Positions 11,331 to 24,500 of a stretch of 64,000 nucleotides of DNA are shown here, piece after piece. Under the pieces are notes generated by a model that made no database searches, was not told where the DNA came from, and saw only the letters and a list, made by a program, of their open reading frames with translations. A program made the position numbers and the translations under genes. The DNA is from Echeneis naucrates (taxonomy: Eukaryota; Chordata; Actinopteri; Carangiformes; Echeneidae), in the NCBI RefSeq assembly GCF_900963305.1, contig NC_042518.1, positions 2,459,548 to 2,523,547 on the forward strand. The letters are read 5' to 3'. Numbering within the stretch: position 1 is the stretch's first letter; every line of letters starts with the position of its first letter.

Positions 11331-14300
11331 TCAATTTTTGAGCTTTGAGAGAAAGAGACGGGGAGGGGCTTGGTTTGGACTACCGAGACCGCCGGACACT
11401 TACAAAGAAGACAAAGAGGAGGGGGGCCGAGAAAAATCAAACGTAAGACAAATAGATAACACAGCAGGACAAAGTGGAGTGAAACACACACAAAAATGAC
11501 ACATTACAGTGAAAACGATCCACTTGAAGCTCAGGTTGTGCGATTTAGCCTAGTTTGAGAGAAGGGAACAAAAAGATACACAATCAGGAAGACTGGTTGT
11601 GTAGCTGCTGTAAAAAATTTTAACAAAATGCAGTTTTATATTAAATGACCCTGGTTTTTTTTGTGGTTTTTTTGTTGTTTTCTTGCTCCAAAAATGAATG
11701 AACCTGCTTCAGCCACTCTCTTCTGATAGTTTTATGATGTTTAACCTTCACACATCAGTTGTAAACCTTCCTTCACTCTCACCTTTGTACCCGTGTCCAA
11801 GGGCGCCGTTCGCTCCGCCGAATTTTCCAGCCTGATCTCCTGTGAGAAGATCAACAGGAGCAGTGAGACAAGAAGCCACACAATAACTATCAGAGTGTTT
11901 CAGTTTTACACAAGAAAGTCACAAGAAACCACAAAGAGAGTGGCGGGATTTCTCCCTTACCCAAAGCGTCTTGAGCCGCTCCCAGCTGTGCGCCATAACC
12001 TTACCAAAGAAGAGACCGTAGATAATGTTACAATGTTGTTCGGCAAAAAGACACACAATTGGTGTTTTGTGTGTGTGTGTGTATGAAAAGTCACCTGTTT
12101 GCTGCGTTCCGTATCCAGCAACAGGCCCTGAAACAAAGCAAAATATGTGGTGTTAAATAAGATAAAACACAACACTGTGTGAGTCTGTGGCTCAGTGTTC
12201 AACCTCACACATCTTTATCTCAGATCTGCTGTCGGCGTCAAAACAAGGTCAGCGTTATCTGATTGGTTGCGCTTTTAGATGTTTCACCGCGATGGGTTAG
12301 TGAAAACTACACAATGTCATGCACTTTTTTCCGTCGGGCAGTTTTTCACACAGTCACTCATTCTCACCATATTTGTTGGAGGTTTTGGCGCCCTCAGCGC
12401 CGAGGCCGAGCTGCTGAGCGGTGTAAGGGTAGCCCCCCTCGCCTACAGGATTAACAGATCAGGTTAATTTATGAGCCACAATGAGAACATTTTCATTTTG
12501 TGAAAAGTTGGTGGTGGTGTTTTTACTTTAAATCACCGTTCGGCCCTGAAAAGTGAGTCTGCACAGATCTCATGTTCACAGCACATTCTTAGATTCCTGA
12601 TGCATGAAATTAACACTGAGCGCGAGCTCGTAGCGCCACTTTGTGTAAGAAGTGAAGTTGCTATGGTTACCTCAGTCTCCCTTCATTTTGAGAAACGTGC
12701 TTGTTCTAAATTTTGGCTCAGATTCGATGAGCAGCGGTCCACCCACCACTCCGTTAGCTTAGCTTAGCAGAGGAACAACATCCGTTTGGTTAATCTGTGC
12801 TACGTTTCTTTTCACCCAACTCTCAGCAAGAAAGCAAAGTTGTGTATTTCCAAAAAACCTGATAGAAATCTGAAAGTGATAGAAAAGAGATAGACTTCTT
12901 CCTGGAACATTCTGTCAAACACAGATGTAGCATGGCGGTTGTGATGTTGTTCTCTGATTTCATTAAACGCCTGGCCTTAACAAAGGAAGTGGGTCTGTCG
13001 GTGTTCATGATGTGCATACGTTTGACTTCTGATGAGGTGCGACACAAATCCGCTCTGTTTCACAGAGCTGATGGCCCTGAACGAAGCTCCTACCTTCCAT
13101 TCCGGCTGGAATCATCGGAGCATTTCCGTAAGGAACCTGAGCGGCTCCTCCTCCTGAGGAAAAACAAAATCTGTGAAACTGACTCACATCTCCATCTTCC
13201 CCCTTCTCATCTGGTACGAAGCTGCTCTGCTCTGTCCCCTGCGTCGAGGCTGACTCATGCATGGAAAGCCACTCAGATGGAAGCCTGACTAATAATGTGA
13301 CAGCAGAGGGATGAGGTCATGTCAGCGCCACTCACCATATTTCCCACCAGTTGATTCCAGTCCTGCACCAAGAGCTCCTGAAAGATAACGGGGGGGGGGG
13401 GGGGGGGACACGTTGGTGGCAATCACTGTGAGAAATATACTCATGCATCTTATTTTCACAGCTTCTGCACCAGCTGCCCAGAAGTAACACATTCGGCCGT
13501 GACATATTGACAAATAAAGTTAATTTTGTTTCCCATTTGTCGACGTCGAACCCTGCTGAATTGTGCGCTTTGTGCGTTTGTTTGTCACAGTGTCTCTGAT
13601 GCTGCTCTCACCATATGTGCCCTGGACGTGTCCATTGTAGCTTCCTGCACCGAGGGCTGCGGAAGGCAAAAGCATAAATGAGTCACACACTGTTGAATCA
13701 TCAACAGTTTCACATTTGAGCTGCGGGAAAGTGTGTGAGAAGCATCTACAGGGTCAGGAAGTCAGAAACCACCAGTTTAAACTGGTCAGCTTCCATAAAT
13801 AAGAGACAATAGCTACACCCAGTGGATTGGAGAAGACCGCACTGGACATGCTCCTCGTGGCCTCTTATTTTTTTCTTGTTCAGCTGCAGCAGACTAAGCG
13901 TTGAGGGGTTAATGTCGCAACATCTGTTAGCGCTTTCAGCTGCTTATGACTCCTGGAGAGCGTTACCTTTACTCTTCCCTGCTTTGTTCTCTGCACCATC
14001 AGCTAACTCTGCAGGGTAACCAAGCCCTGAAACATAATTCTAATTAGCATTATAATTATGTCTGTCAACCTCTGACACTTAAAGTCCCCAATTTCCTCTT
14101 TTAATTATTAATATCTCTTTAAGGCCACACTCACCGGCTCCATAGCTGTCGCTGTAACCGTTTCCGTACCCTGCCGAAGAGAAATCACATTTATCTTTAG
14201 GAGCCAAACTTTTTAATTCACTGAGCCAGAAAAACAAACGGGGATGTCAAAGGAAGTCTTTTTGGACACATGCTCAATACCTGCACCCAAAGTTTTAGCA

Positions 14301-17300
14301 CCAGCGTCTCCACCTACAGAAAGGAGAACGAAGAAGGGCGTGAACACAAAAGATCGCTCCTGTCAGTGGTGGTGCCACTGAAGGCAGAGGGTTCACATTT
14401 CAAGGTGGAAGAAACCCCATGACGACGACGAAGGGCTGTCTCTTACCGTAGCCATTTCCTGTTACAGCTCCCAGGTATCCTGCTGCTCCTTCACCGTAGC
14501 CTGCAACAACACAACAACCTGCATCAGCATCAAACGCCGCACAAAGTACAAAGACAAAAGGAGAGTGAGAGTCACAGGAAACTGTGAAAAATCCTGCTTT
14601 GTTGTTGTCTTCTAATGTTTAAAAAGCTGCCTTACTTATTCAACAGAAAGGGGCTGAAGCAGAAGCTGCTGCTCATGTGACCTTTAAATCAACTGAGACC
14701 GACAAGCAAATGACTGGTTTACAAGGCAAAGCAGAGCTGCTGCGTGTTTGTCTTTACATTCCCAATCTGAAGGTTGAAGTCAGTGTCTTTAGACACAGGC
14801 CTGAAAGGAAAGGTTTGGGAAATGGATTCGTTGAGGAGGAGATGCATGTCGGCACCTTGGACTGTGAATAAATATCAATCTGACGTCAAGGAGGAAATTA
14901 GCTAATTAGTTTGTAGCCAAACTTTTTACAGTCGGACTGTAAACATGTTTAATTCTGACATTTTTATTCAGGGGTCCCTGGAGGCCGGCTCGTTTATGGG
15001 AAGCACTTCCTGTTGGTTTAATCAACCAGGCAGCTCGGCTCCAGACTGATAACAGCCAGGCCAGCTCAATGTAAAGGAGGCATCAGTTTTCTAATTTATC
15101 TGGAAAGCAAATGAGCGCATTTCTCAAAATGTGAGACTGTTCCTTTAAGAACTGAAGACAGAAGGAGGAAAAACAACAGGATATAAGTCTGGACAGATGA
15201 AGGATTCATCCTCACCGTTTGTCTTTCCTGCAGCACCGTGAGGATACCCGCCCTGTCCGAGCGCGGCCGCAGCTGAGATTTATTTCACAGACAGTCAGGA
15301 GTTAGTAGACAGTAAAAAACAGAAGAAAAACGACAGTGAGGGACAATGTAGGTGCTCACCTCCAAGTTTGCCAGCAGCACCTCCCAGATACGCTCCCTGT
15401 CCCAGACCTGCAGAGAGAGAACGGCAAAATTTAACCACAGGGGGCGCAAACACACACCGACATCTCCATCTGCTAAGAACCGACAGCATCACCTGGGCCA
15501 TAACCTCCGGCCGCCAGGCCTGCGCCCAGATAGTTTCCCGCTCCACCGAGGTAACCTGTGGAAGACAAACCACACAAGCTCAGAAACAACACACAAATCC
15601 CAACATTTGTAGAGCAGCACACGAGTCCGTTCAGATCTGACAGAATCACCGTTAATGCTCTTTTTAGTGCCGTCTTTCCAGGACTGGCACCTGAAACAAG
15701 GTCCACCAACCACGCCAACGTTTTCCTGGATTCACGCTAATGATTTGTCTGCTCACACCAGTCCTGTGATGTAAGCAGTTTGACTTTCATACACACTTTA
15801 ACACACACTCAGAGACACGCAGGCCAGTTTTAAATCGATTCCTTCCTCTATTCAGGGTGTCATTTCCTCGATTATAGCCCCGACTCCAGAAAACCGATCA
15901 TCTCCTCATAAAAAGATCTGATGGACGCTTAAAGCTCTTCACAATCAAAGCTGGATAATTACTGCAGTTCTCCATCTGTGCAGATGTGAAATTACACAAA
16001 GACACCATTTCATCTCGATGCTGAGCAACAAACAAGTCCAGTTTTAGCATTTCCAGTTTCACTGCTCGCTCCAGCTGCTGCTCTGTGATCCTATTCAGGA
16101 TTAAACACGTGTTTAAACATTTCTACTCCAGCATTGTTCTCACCTTCAGCTCCACAGCCTCATCTCGAATCATTTCCTGCCTCACACACTTATTGTGTTT
16201 GTTGCGTGTCACTGATCACGGTTACAAACCCTCCAAACCACAAACAAAGATAATCCTCACACGTCAGCTTCGAGCAGTGTTCTCCGTGTGTGTTGTTGTT
16301 CTCACCAAGGCCCAATGCAACAACAGCAGAACAATCTCAACAACAACAAAAAAAAAAACAACACAAACACAAATAGAAATTAAGCCACCACATATGCAAC
16401 AAGACAAAAGCTGTTTAGCAGCAGCTGCTTCCTGGCGGGCTGTGTAATATTTCGTACGCACAGTTCTTTGGTTCAGTTAGAACCACATAATAATCTGATC
16501 AGGACTTTAAATGCAAAGTCATCAGAAATATAGAGTACATTCCTCTTTCTACAGTGGCCCAGAATGGACAAACTGCAGACAGGCCACAGTCGGATTTATA
16601 GAATCTGAAACCTGTTTGTTGAGCATTTACCTTTAGTTTGTGCTGACTGTGTGCTTTACATCCAGATAAACATCATTTACGTTCTGTGTATCAGCTGAAG
16701 AAGATTCTGCAGACAAACTGAAAGAAACCCAAAAGGCTTTCTGGCGTGAGTGCCGAATGAAGAGGAGCCCAAACAACAGCTAACACGATTTACTGAGTGA
16801 GTAATATTAGTTAAATGTCATTTAAAAATAAGGCCGACGCTTCAGCATTCTCATCTGGTAACCAAAGAGAAAAGAAGGTGAGATGGTGGAAGAAGACACG
16901 AAGCTTTACTCTTACGTGCTGCCTGGTTATTTCTCCCAGCATGCCTTGGGACATTCAGAAGTTTTGGTTCTTTGCCCTCCTGACCTCCCAGGTCTACACT
17001 TTGGGTTCCTCGTGGATTTGGGATTACAGGTCCGGGACTCTCCCTTTCTTGTACTTGAAGGTTTAGAGAACCACGGCCGTGATTTTCTACAGCAAAAGTC
17101 CCTCGGATGCTGAATCCGTTTGTGTCTTTGTTCAGGTGGCTCAGGTCTCCGGCACCCTGCCGGGCCGCTGCAGCAGGTAAGAAGCTTCTGGTTCCCGTCA
17201 GAGGAGGGAACCTTCCTGCCTGTCCCAGATCTTTGCTGTGTGGACCAAGTCGAGGCAGAAACCCACGGCGCTCCACCTCCACTCTGGTGGATCCAAAGTT

Positions 17301-20300
17301 TGGAGCTTGTGGATTTTGGTGAATAGATGATAGAAAGTCTGTGGAGGAAGGAGAGCTCCGACTTCTGGCGTTCAGAAGCGGCAGCTGCTGTCTCACCTCT
17401 CCGTGGTTTGTGGTGCTCTTTCTTTTTAAGACCACAGGCTCAGAACTTCCTCCAGCCAGGCCAAGATTTATGTTCGGTTTATCAAGAGTCATCGTCGATC
17501 CCGGACTGGAGGACTTAACTGCCGGATCGAGGAGTTTGATGCCTCCTCCTGCCTGAAATTCAGGACTGTGTGGCACCTCAGGTCTGTAATGTTCCCCAAA
17601 CAAGGGAGCAAACGCTCTGCCCTTTTTTCTCCTCAGATCTTGAAGATCTTGGCCCAGACCGGCCAGCTCAGGTCCACCCAAGTCTGCCGCAGACACACCT
17701 GGCAGAGAAATATGATGCATTCATGACCTCTTCGTGGCTCCGTTCTTTAATGATGTGTGTATCAGAGCATTCGATGCAATATAACACATCATCCACAGAG
17801 CGATCGCCACTCAGGTGGAGGAAATTCAAGACCAAATGGAGACAGGATAAAAATCCATTATGGCCAAAAATTAGTCCGGTTAAAAAAAAAAGAAAAAAAA
17901 AAAAGAGAAACTGTCACCATGGTAACAGACGGAGACGACACACAACTGAGGCCACATTGCATCAACGCAATAATGTGACAACAAAACCGGCAGCATCAGT
18001 GTGTGACAAAGACGGAGCTTAGTACGACACAGACGGGAGGAAAAGCAGCATCATTTTGACAATACATTGAAATTATTCACCGCACAGTTTCAGTTTCAGT
18101 CAGCTCTCGATTGTTTGAACTTCTAAAAGCAATCACTGCCACCCACGTTGAAACAAAAACAAATGGGGTGTGAGAATAATTTGTTTTTGTGCAGAAATAA
18201 ATCAAATGACATATTTGAGTGAAGTGAAGTTCCTGCAAACATTGATTACAGGCTTAAAGGAGCAAAATAAAAAGGTTGACAATAACCTTATTTTTCTGTC
18301 ACCTAGCTGTTAGTGTGTGTTTAAACTTCACAGTCACTCCTCAGCTGCACAACTCATGCAACGGGCAACAAACTGACACACACAAACACTGCGGGGGGCT
18401 GTTACCGGGTACGTGGTCCTCGGTCTTGTGTCCGGTGGGAAACCCGAGTCCATGTCCTGATGACAGCAGATAAAAACAGTCACTGAGGCCGACTTCAAAC
18501 CCTGACCCTTCAGCTGGGGGGGGATTTTAATCAGATAATCCAACTACCTTCAGATGTGACATAAATTTGATTTTCTGTCTCTTTTGTTCAACCTGATAAA
18601 CTTCAGCATGAGTTTGTGTGAGTGATGGAGACTTGGGAACCCCCCCCCCCCCCCCCCCCCCTCCCAACAGACACACACACACACAGAAGCAGCAGAAGAC
18701 CTGATTCATCACTCACCTGGCCGGGCTCCAGGGTAGCCGGTGCCAGCGAGCGCTCCGTATCCTGCAGAGAAGAAGAAGAGCTGCCGTTCAGAGTGAACCT
18801 TTAAATCAGGCAGCCACAGAGCGTGACATCACCGGCTGCTAGCACGGACATCATGTTCTCAGGCAGAGACTCAGATTTTAGGAAAACACTGAGAGGAAAT
18901 CATGCAACTAATTGAAGAAGGACCAACCTGGCAGAGTGCCGAGGCCAGCACCGTAAGCTGTGAAGTCCCAAAAACACAAAAGCACACTTAATTATTATAT
19001 ACGAAGATTTCTACAGCTTAGAGGAAAAATGCTTTGGTGCAACGAAAAGAAATGAGAAATCCCTAAAGAAATTAAATGAAGGACATGTTGTTTAAGTGGC
19101 AAAGCACTTTTCATAAATCTGATCCCATTTCAGCCGTGACGGCTCTCAGGTCATCGAGTAAAGGCTGCCAAAGTTTCTGCTGCTGTTTTGGCCCATAAAT
19201 CATCTGTAATGTGTTACATTATACGCCTTGAAATGTCTCACAACGTTTTCCTGCCGGGCTCAAGCCGTGTCCCAGTCCCAGTCCGTTTACGGGGCCGGCC
19301 CCCAGAGGGAGACTGGCACCTGGAGTCCGGAGGAGGGAGCGCGTTAGTCATCCACAACAGAAGAAGAAATCGATCACAAACCAACAGGAAATGAGGTGCT
19401 GATGTACCGTAGGGGCCGTGGGCTCCGTAGGCGCCTTGCCTCAGGCCTGCTCCTGCTCCTGCTCCCAAACCCAGAGATCTGTAACCGCCTGTGGGAATAA
19501 AGAACACTTTGATTCTAAGTTTGATTCCCAATGTCCAAAGGCCATGTTTGAACTTAACTTGTCATTTGCACTGATTAATGATTCATGTTGTTTGTCATCC
19601 TCTCTGATTATTAAACTCATATAAAGTTCTATGAGAATGAATCATGAATGTTGAATGTTGGAGAACTCACCATTGCCGAGCTGAGCTCCAGGATAACGTC
19701 CATCTGATGTTAAAATAAGACAGAATACGAGCATCAGATTTATCTGACGTGGTTCACGAGATAAAACCTTTAAGTCTGCAGAAGGTAGAAGAAGAACGTA
19801 CTTCCTGTCTTCATTGCTTTGCTGGGATATCGGCTCCCCAGTGCTCCAAGAGCGGCTCCAACTGAAAAAACAATTCAACAAAAGGAAAAAAGTAAAAACA
19901 TCCATCACTTTACGTCCTCCAACAACATTTACATCGTGATTCATCTTTATTAAATCTAAAAATAATGTCAGAATCATATAAATAAATTAAAGAATTATTT
20001 GTAAAACTGAATTATAAAATGAAACATAAGACCCATTATTCTGACATTTTATTTCAACATTCACTTTTCTTTTAAATCATAACTCAGTTAGTCAAATTAT
20101 AACTGAACAGGAGGTGACATTAAAAAAAAAAACCAAAACAAAACATCATAACTTTGCTGTCCAATGTTAACATGATAGGAAACCACTGACCTCCAGGTTT
20201 TACTCCAATACCGACACCTGACGGACAAACACAAAGCAGACACAAAAAGGACACACACATTGAAGGAAACTGTTCTCTTATCTCTTATTTGAGTTTACAG

Positions 20301-21591
20301 AATGTGAACCAGAATAAAACAATGACACACACTTTTAGCATTTTAAAGCGGACAGAAGCAATCAAGAATTTTTCTTTGATTTTCAACACACACAGAGATT
20401 ATAATTCATGTTAAAAGACTCAAGAAGCAGGTGACCCACCTCTGGCTGGCACCACTCTCCCCCAGGACACACTCTGAGGTTTGACCCCTGAAAAATGAAC
20501 ACAAAGCACAACAAATTGTGTTGTTGTGTGTCTATTTTTTTTTTCAAGGAAATGTAAAGGTAAAGGTCTTCAAAAACAACAGAGTCAAGTACTCATGTTA
20601 ATTATATATCATCCAAACATTTGAAGTGATAACTAACATGAAACTTGAAGGCTAAGATCGGATTTTGATTTGTTTTACGTGATATCAGACATTTTTCTGA
20701 CCTGACGTCTTCGTGACTGTTAATGTCTGACAGACGTCGACACGATCGACCTCCAGCTTGTGACTAAAACAAAAGCCACTGAAGTGTTTTTTAAAAGAGA
20801 GACAGAAATCCATTGATGGAAACGGAGCGACCGTCTGGAGCCTCTCGGCTCTTCTCACGACTGCTCGTCAAATTTGGCCGAGCTCTGCCACCTTTTCATG
20901 GCATCTTTTGATCCGCAGAGATCAGGCAGCAATGGCCCTCCCTCAGTCTCACACACACGATATCTAACAGGTGAGTGAGAGTCATCCTCCTGCTGTGTGT
21001 TACCAACGGCCTGTTATGACAACTACAGCCGCAGCTTGATGGACAGACAGGTGACAAATAACACGGAGGCTCTCAGGGAGGTGTGGAGCTCCAGGACGTC
21101 CACCCCCCCAAAAGATATTCCCTCAGTTTGGATCTACATTTTTTTTCAGCTTTTGTCTTTAACTGTGCCCAAAGCATCACATTATTTTCAACATTATAAT
21201 ATTGTTTTAAAAAAAACCCATTAAATTATAAAAACTGCACTAATATGAGTCATTTTAATGCCTAACTGATTTGTAAGTCGTCATAGTTGTAGTGACAGAT
21301 ATCTATTTTTTTAATACTGTCCTTTTAATCTGATGATTAATGTCAGCTAAATTTAATCTCTTCACCTTAGCTTGGCGTGTGTCCTCCTTGAATCGTATCA
21401 CTTCTTCAGTTATTATATGTGTGAGCGTTAAAACAGTAACTGATGTCCGGACAGTATCTGAATGAATCTAAACTAACTCTAGAGAAGCTGTGATTCGCTG
21501 AATCAGTGCTCTGTCTTTTTCTTACCGCCTTGGAGAGTCTGCTGAGCCAACCAGAGGACCAGTGAGGTCTGGATCAGAGCTCGAACCAGCA
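11331..21591 (-). CDS. cmn-like: Glycine-rich elastin-like matrix protein, calymmin/GREP1-like
   Basis: About 27 exons on the minus strand, almost all 27-90 nt and phase 1, so glycine codons are split at the junctions (G|GN). Exon 1 (about 21526-21591) encodes a signal peptide starting MLVRALIQTSLVLWLAQQ. The next exon (about 20442-20488) gives VKPQSVSWGRVVPARG. Later exons give short Gly/Ala/Leu/Tyr modules such as GYLGGAGNYLGAG and GAGAGAGLRQGAYGAHG. The probable last exon is 11331-11398, ending LSKLKN. This split-glycine mini-exon layout is typical of elastin-type matrix genes. The lysine pairs in alanine runs that crosslink tropoelastin are not evident, and the modules resemble calymmin, the zebrafish notochord-sheath protein (human GREP1), which from memory lies near ELOB. 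Exon borders near 19244-19313 and at the 3' end are uncertain. Elastin proper is the main alternative. Confidence 0.6.
13389..13408 (+). repeat. Poly(G) tract in a calymmin-like intron
   Basis: About 19 G in a row on the plus strand, just after an exon acceptor of the minus-strand gene. A matching poly(C) tract lies at about 18641-18661. Such runs can form G-quadruplexes and are often miscounted in assemblies. Confidence 0.85.
16916..17698 (-). other. Unusually large 783-nt exon of the calymmin-like gene
   Basis: On the minus strand an acceptor TGCCAG precedes GTGTGTC, and the frame then stays open to a donor read as GTAAGAG. That is 261 codons, in phase 1 at both ends like its tiny neighbours. 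It is rich in Ser, Pro, Arg, Leu, Asn and Gln and far poorer in glycine than the rest of the gene. It includes the basic stretches DLRRKKGR and LKRKS. It keeps the frame when skipped, so it may be alternatively spliced. No known domain is recognised. Confidence 0.6.
18641..18684 (+). repeat. Poly(C) tract followed by (AC)n
   Basis: About 20 C in a row, then a short ACACAC run at about 18671-18682, inside an intron of the minus-strand calymmin-like gene. Confidence 0.85.
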
Positions 21592-21599
21592 TGATGGAG

Positions 21600-24500
21600 G
21601 AGACCGGGAGTGAAGACCTCAGGGAGCAGAGAGACCAGCTGACGGGCTGGTAGGCACACAGAGGGAGGGGTATTAAGAAGCACAACTGCCCCTCATGTCT
21701 TTTATATGGTTTTCTCCGTCATACACTCCCACTGAGCGGACCTGCCCTCTGCACACACACACCTGCCTGATTGGACAGGACCATAAACCCGTCCTGGTCC
21801 ACGTTCATCAGCTGAAAACACATCTGAAAACGGTGCCAGAACTCAGCTCCTGAAAGGATAAATCAGACATTCATCTCGTCTTTCCACACAAACTTTCCAC
21901 GAATGGATCGGTCGTTGCTGCATGATGCTCTCTGCAGAAGATCTCAGCGTTTTCTCCATCCAGGATGGAAAAACAGCCGGACACTCACTATAACATGACT
22001 TTGGCAGATGCTGAACTCAAAACAAAAACATCTGCGCCGATACCTGAAATAAACAGCAGAATACCTGTTCCTGCTGGGCTTAGTTAACAGAGTAAATATT
22101 ACACCGCCTGTAAACAAGAAGCAAAATATCCTGCTGGGAAAAAAGACAGAGTAAATATTACATCAGTTTAGTGTGAAAAACATGCAACAATAAATGTTTG
22201 AAGTGGAAACACACACTTCATTTTGCAGAGGTTTCCATCATGTTGTGTGGACCAGTGCTGTAATGTGTTACTGCAGTCTGCTGAGTGTGTATCAGAAGCA
22301 TCAGCTCCGAGCTCCAGCGTCGCCACATTGTATAGCGTGGGAGGTCCCTTGTTTTTAAGGTAATGTTTAAGTTTACGTCTAAACTTTCAGCCTGGAGAAC
22401 CGCATACGACGGCTGTTCTGGTTGTTTTGTTTTGATTTTTTTTTTTTCTGCCACATGAGGAAAAACTGAAGTCACGTGTGAAGACCACCGCATCGTCTCC
22501 CCTGGTGGTACCGAGGAGAAGACAATAACATCTGACTCAGGCCTCCTTCACCCATGATTCACCTCTAAACATTTATCCGTCCGCATGTTCTGGAAAACAA
22601 AACAACAGATCCATAAGGAGAGAGCTGATGGTGCTCAGTGTTGGATTATTTAGACAGAGGACCGGCACATCTGGACGGCAGTCTGACATCCCTGACGTAC
22701 ACACACATATATTTCATTTGTATACATGGATTATATGTGTTCTGCTGTTTCCTTGAAGAATAATAAAGAGTAAAAAAAAAAAAAAAAACATTTTATATCT
22801 TTACTGTCACTGTAAAGTGAAGCCGGTGTTAAAGAGCCTTAAACCTTCATCACTGATTATTGAAGTCTATGGGAAAATGTAGCCTCTTCACAGGTGATTA
22901 GCTCAATTCACAGCCTCAGTCTGAAAACATGATGCTCATTTTTTAAATAATGGTCCCATTTAGAGGAAAACAGATTAGGAGGGATGTGGCTGGTACCATC
23001 CAGAGCAGGTCAGATCATTTTTATACATTTACAGCTGCAGGATTTGGAAACAAATTGAGATAGAGATTCTCTATCACAGCTGTATTCTCACAAACGAAGG
23101 GACAGGAAGAAGTCACTAAAGAAAACAGAAAAATGAAAAAGAGAACAACAGAATGAAACTCAAATTCAGTTACAGAAGCATAAGGCAAGTTTGGGCTTAA
23201 ACTTAACTTAAAAGCACATCTTCTCTTCTGGGAAAACAGTTTCAGCTTAAACTCATTGAAGACTAAAATGTCAACGCAGAGCCAAACTGTCAGTTTATAC
23301 TGAACTTCCAAACCTGAACAGCTTTATGAGCTGATTCATCCTGGTAAAATGAGCACACGGTGATTTTTTATTCACAGTCTGGAAGCTGCTGTCGGTGTTT
23401 ATTGGTGGTTTAACGCTCCTCCGGGCCTCCATGGGTCTAAAGTTAATGTTCAAGTCGGTGTAGCGTGACCAAATTGGGGAAAGAACACAAAGACCTACAG
23501 AGCGATCATGCTGTTAGAAATCTTCAGGTGGCAGCAATAAATCATATCCAGACTCAGGCCTGGGGGGCGCTGTGTTGGAAAAACAGCCTCCACCTGATTG
23601 ACTCTTCCGAGACAATGATGGCTGACAACATGGTGCCACTTTTAAAAGCTGAGCTGGTTGGTGCTTCAAACTGGAAGAGCTGCCGAGCTGAGACTGTGTG
23701 TGAAAAACAGCGCCACCACCTGGACGCTTCTGGTGCTTGGAGGTCATCAGCAGCTGCCAGCTTCTGCAGGTGCAGTTTAGATTTCAGAGCTGAGGGGGCA
23801 GCTGCTGCAAGAAAACAGCCAACAGCCACGCAGAACTTCATACTATGACTTTCTGTCATTGTGTAATATTAAATGTTTAAGCTGCATTGTAACACAAACT
23901 TTGTATTGCTGCAGCTGCAGAAGGACGCAGTAGAATAGTTAGAGAGAACATTTAGAACATTAAAGAACTTTTGAAACTGAGGAGAACGTAGCTCCGCCTA
24001 AGAAAGCGTTGAGATGTGAGCTCCTCTGAAGTGAATGATAAATGCCCAGAAAAGCCTGAGTCACACAGTGTTAGCAGCGAGAAGACGGGACAGACTGTTA
24101 CAGCTGGCACCGTCTGTTTTCACCCCAGTCCAACATCACACACTCTCACTGCGCTGCACAGACTCCACAGTTGTCTTTGTGTTGGCATCACGTATATACA
24201 GACGGGCCTGTGTGGGCGTTTAGGGACGCTGTGGAGGTTAAACCCATATGAACTCAGTTTACACACCTTTATTAAGTCCAATTCACAGTTTGGCACGGCT
24301 CGAAGGGGTGTTGAAAAGGATATTGTCAGGAAAAGCCAACATATAAATGTGTATTTAGTTTATGATCACGCATCTTTTTATTTGCACGTCACTCATGCGT
24401 CTGTCCTGAGCTTTGCTGTGTTGAGTCTGGAGCGTTTCCTCCAGCTCTTCGTCTGGCTCAGGTGGAAAACCTTGTTGAATCGAGTTCATTCTGTACGAAG

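Noticed and set aside
16851-17720. 289-codon frame as an independent intronless gene
   Set aside because: It has good splice signals in phase with the surrounding mini-exons, so an exon of the calymmin-like gene is the simpler reading.
11331-21591. Tropoelastin as the identity of the Gly-rich gene
   Set aside because: The split-glycine exon layout fits, but I see no alanine-lysine crosslinking modules, and the modules look more like calymmin/GREP1. It is kept as the alternative.
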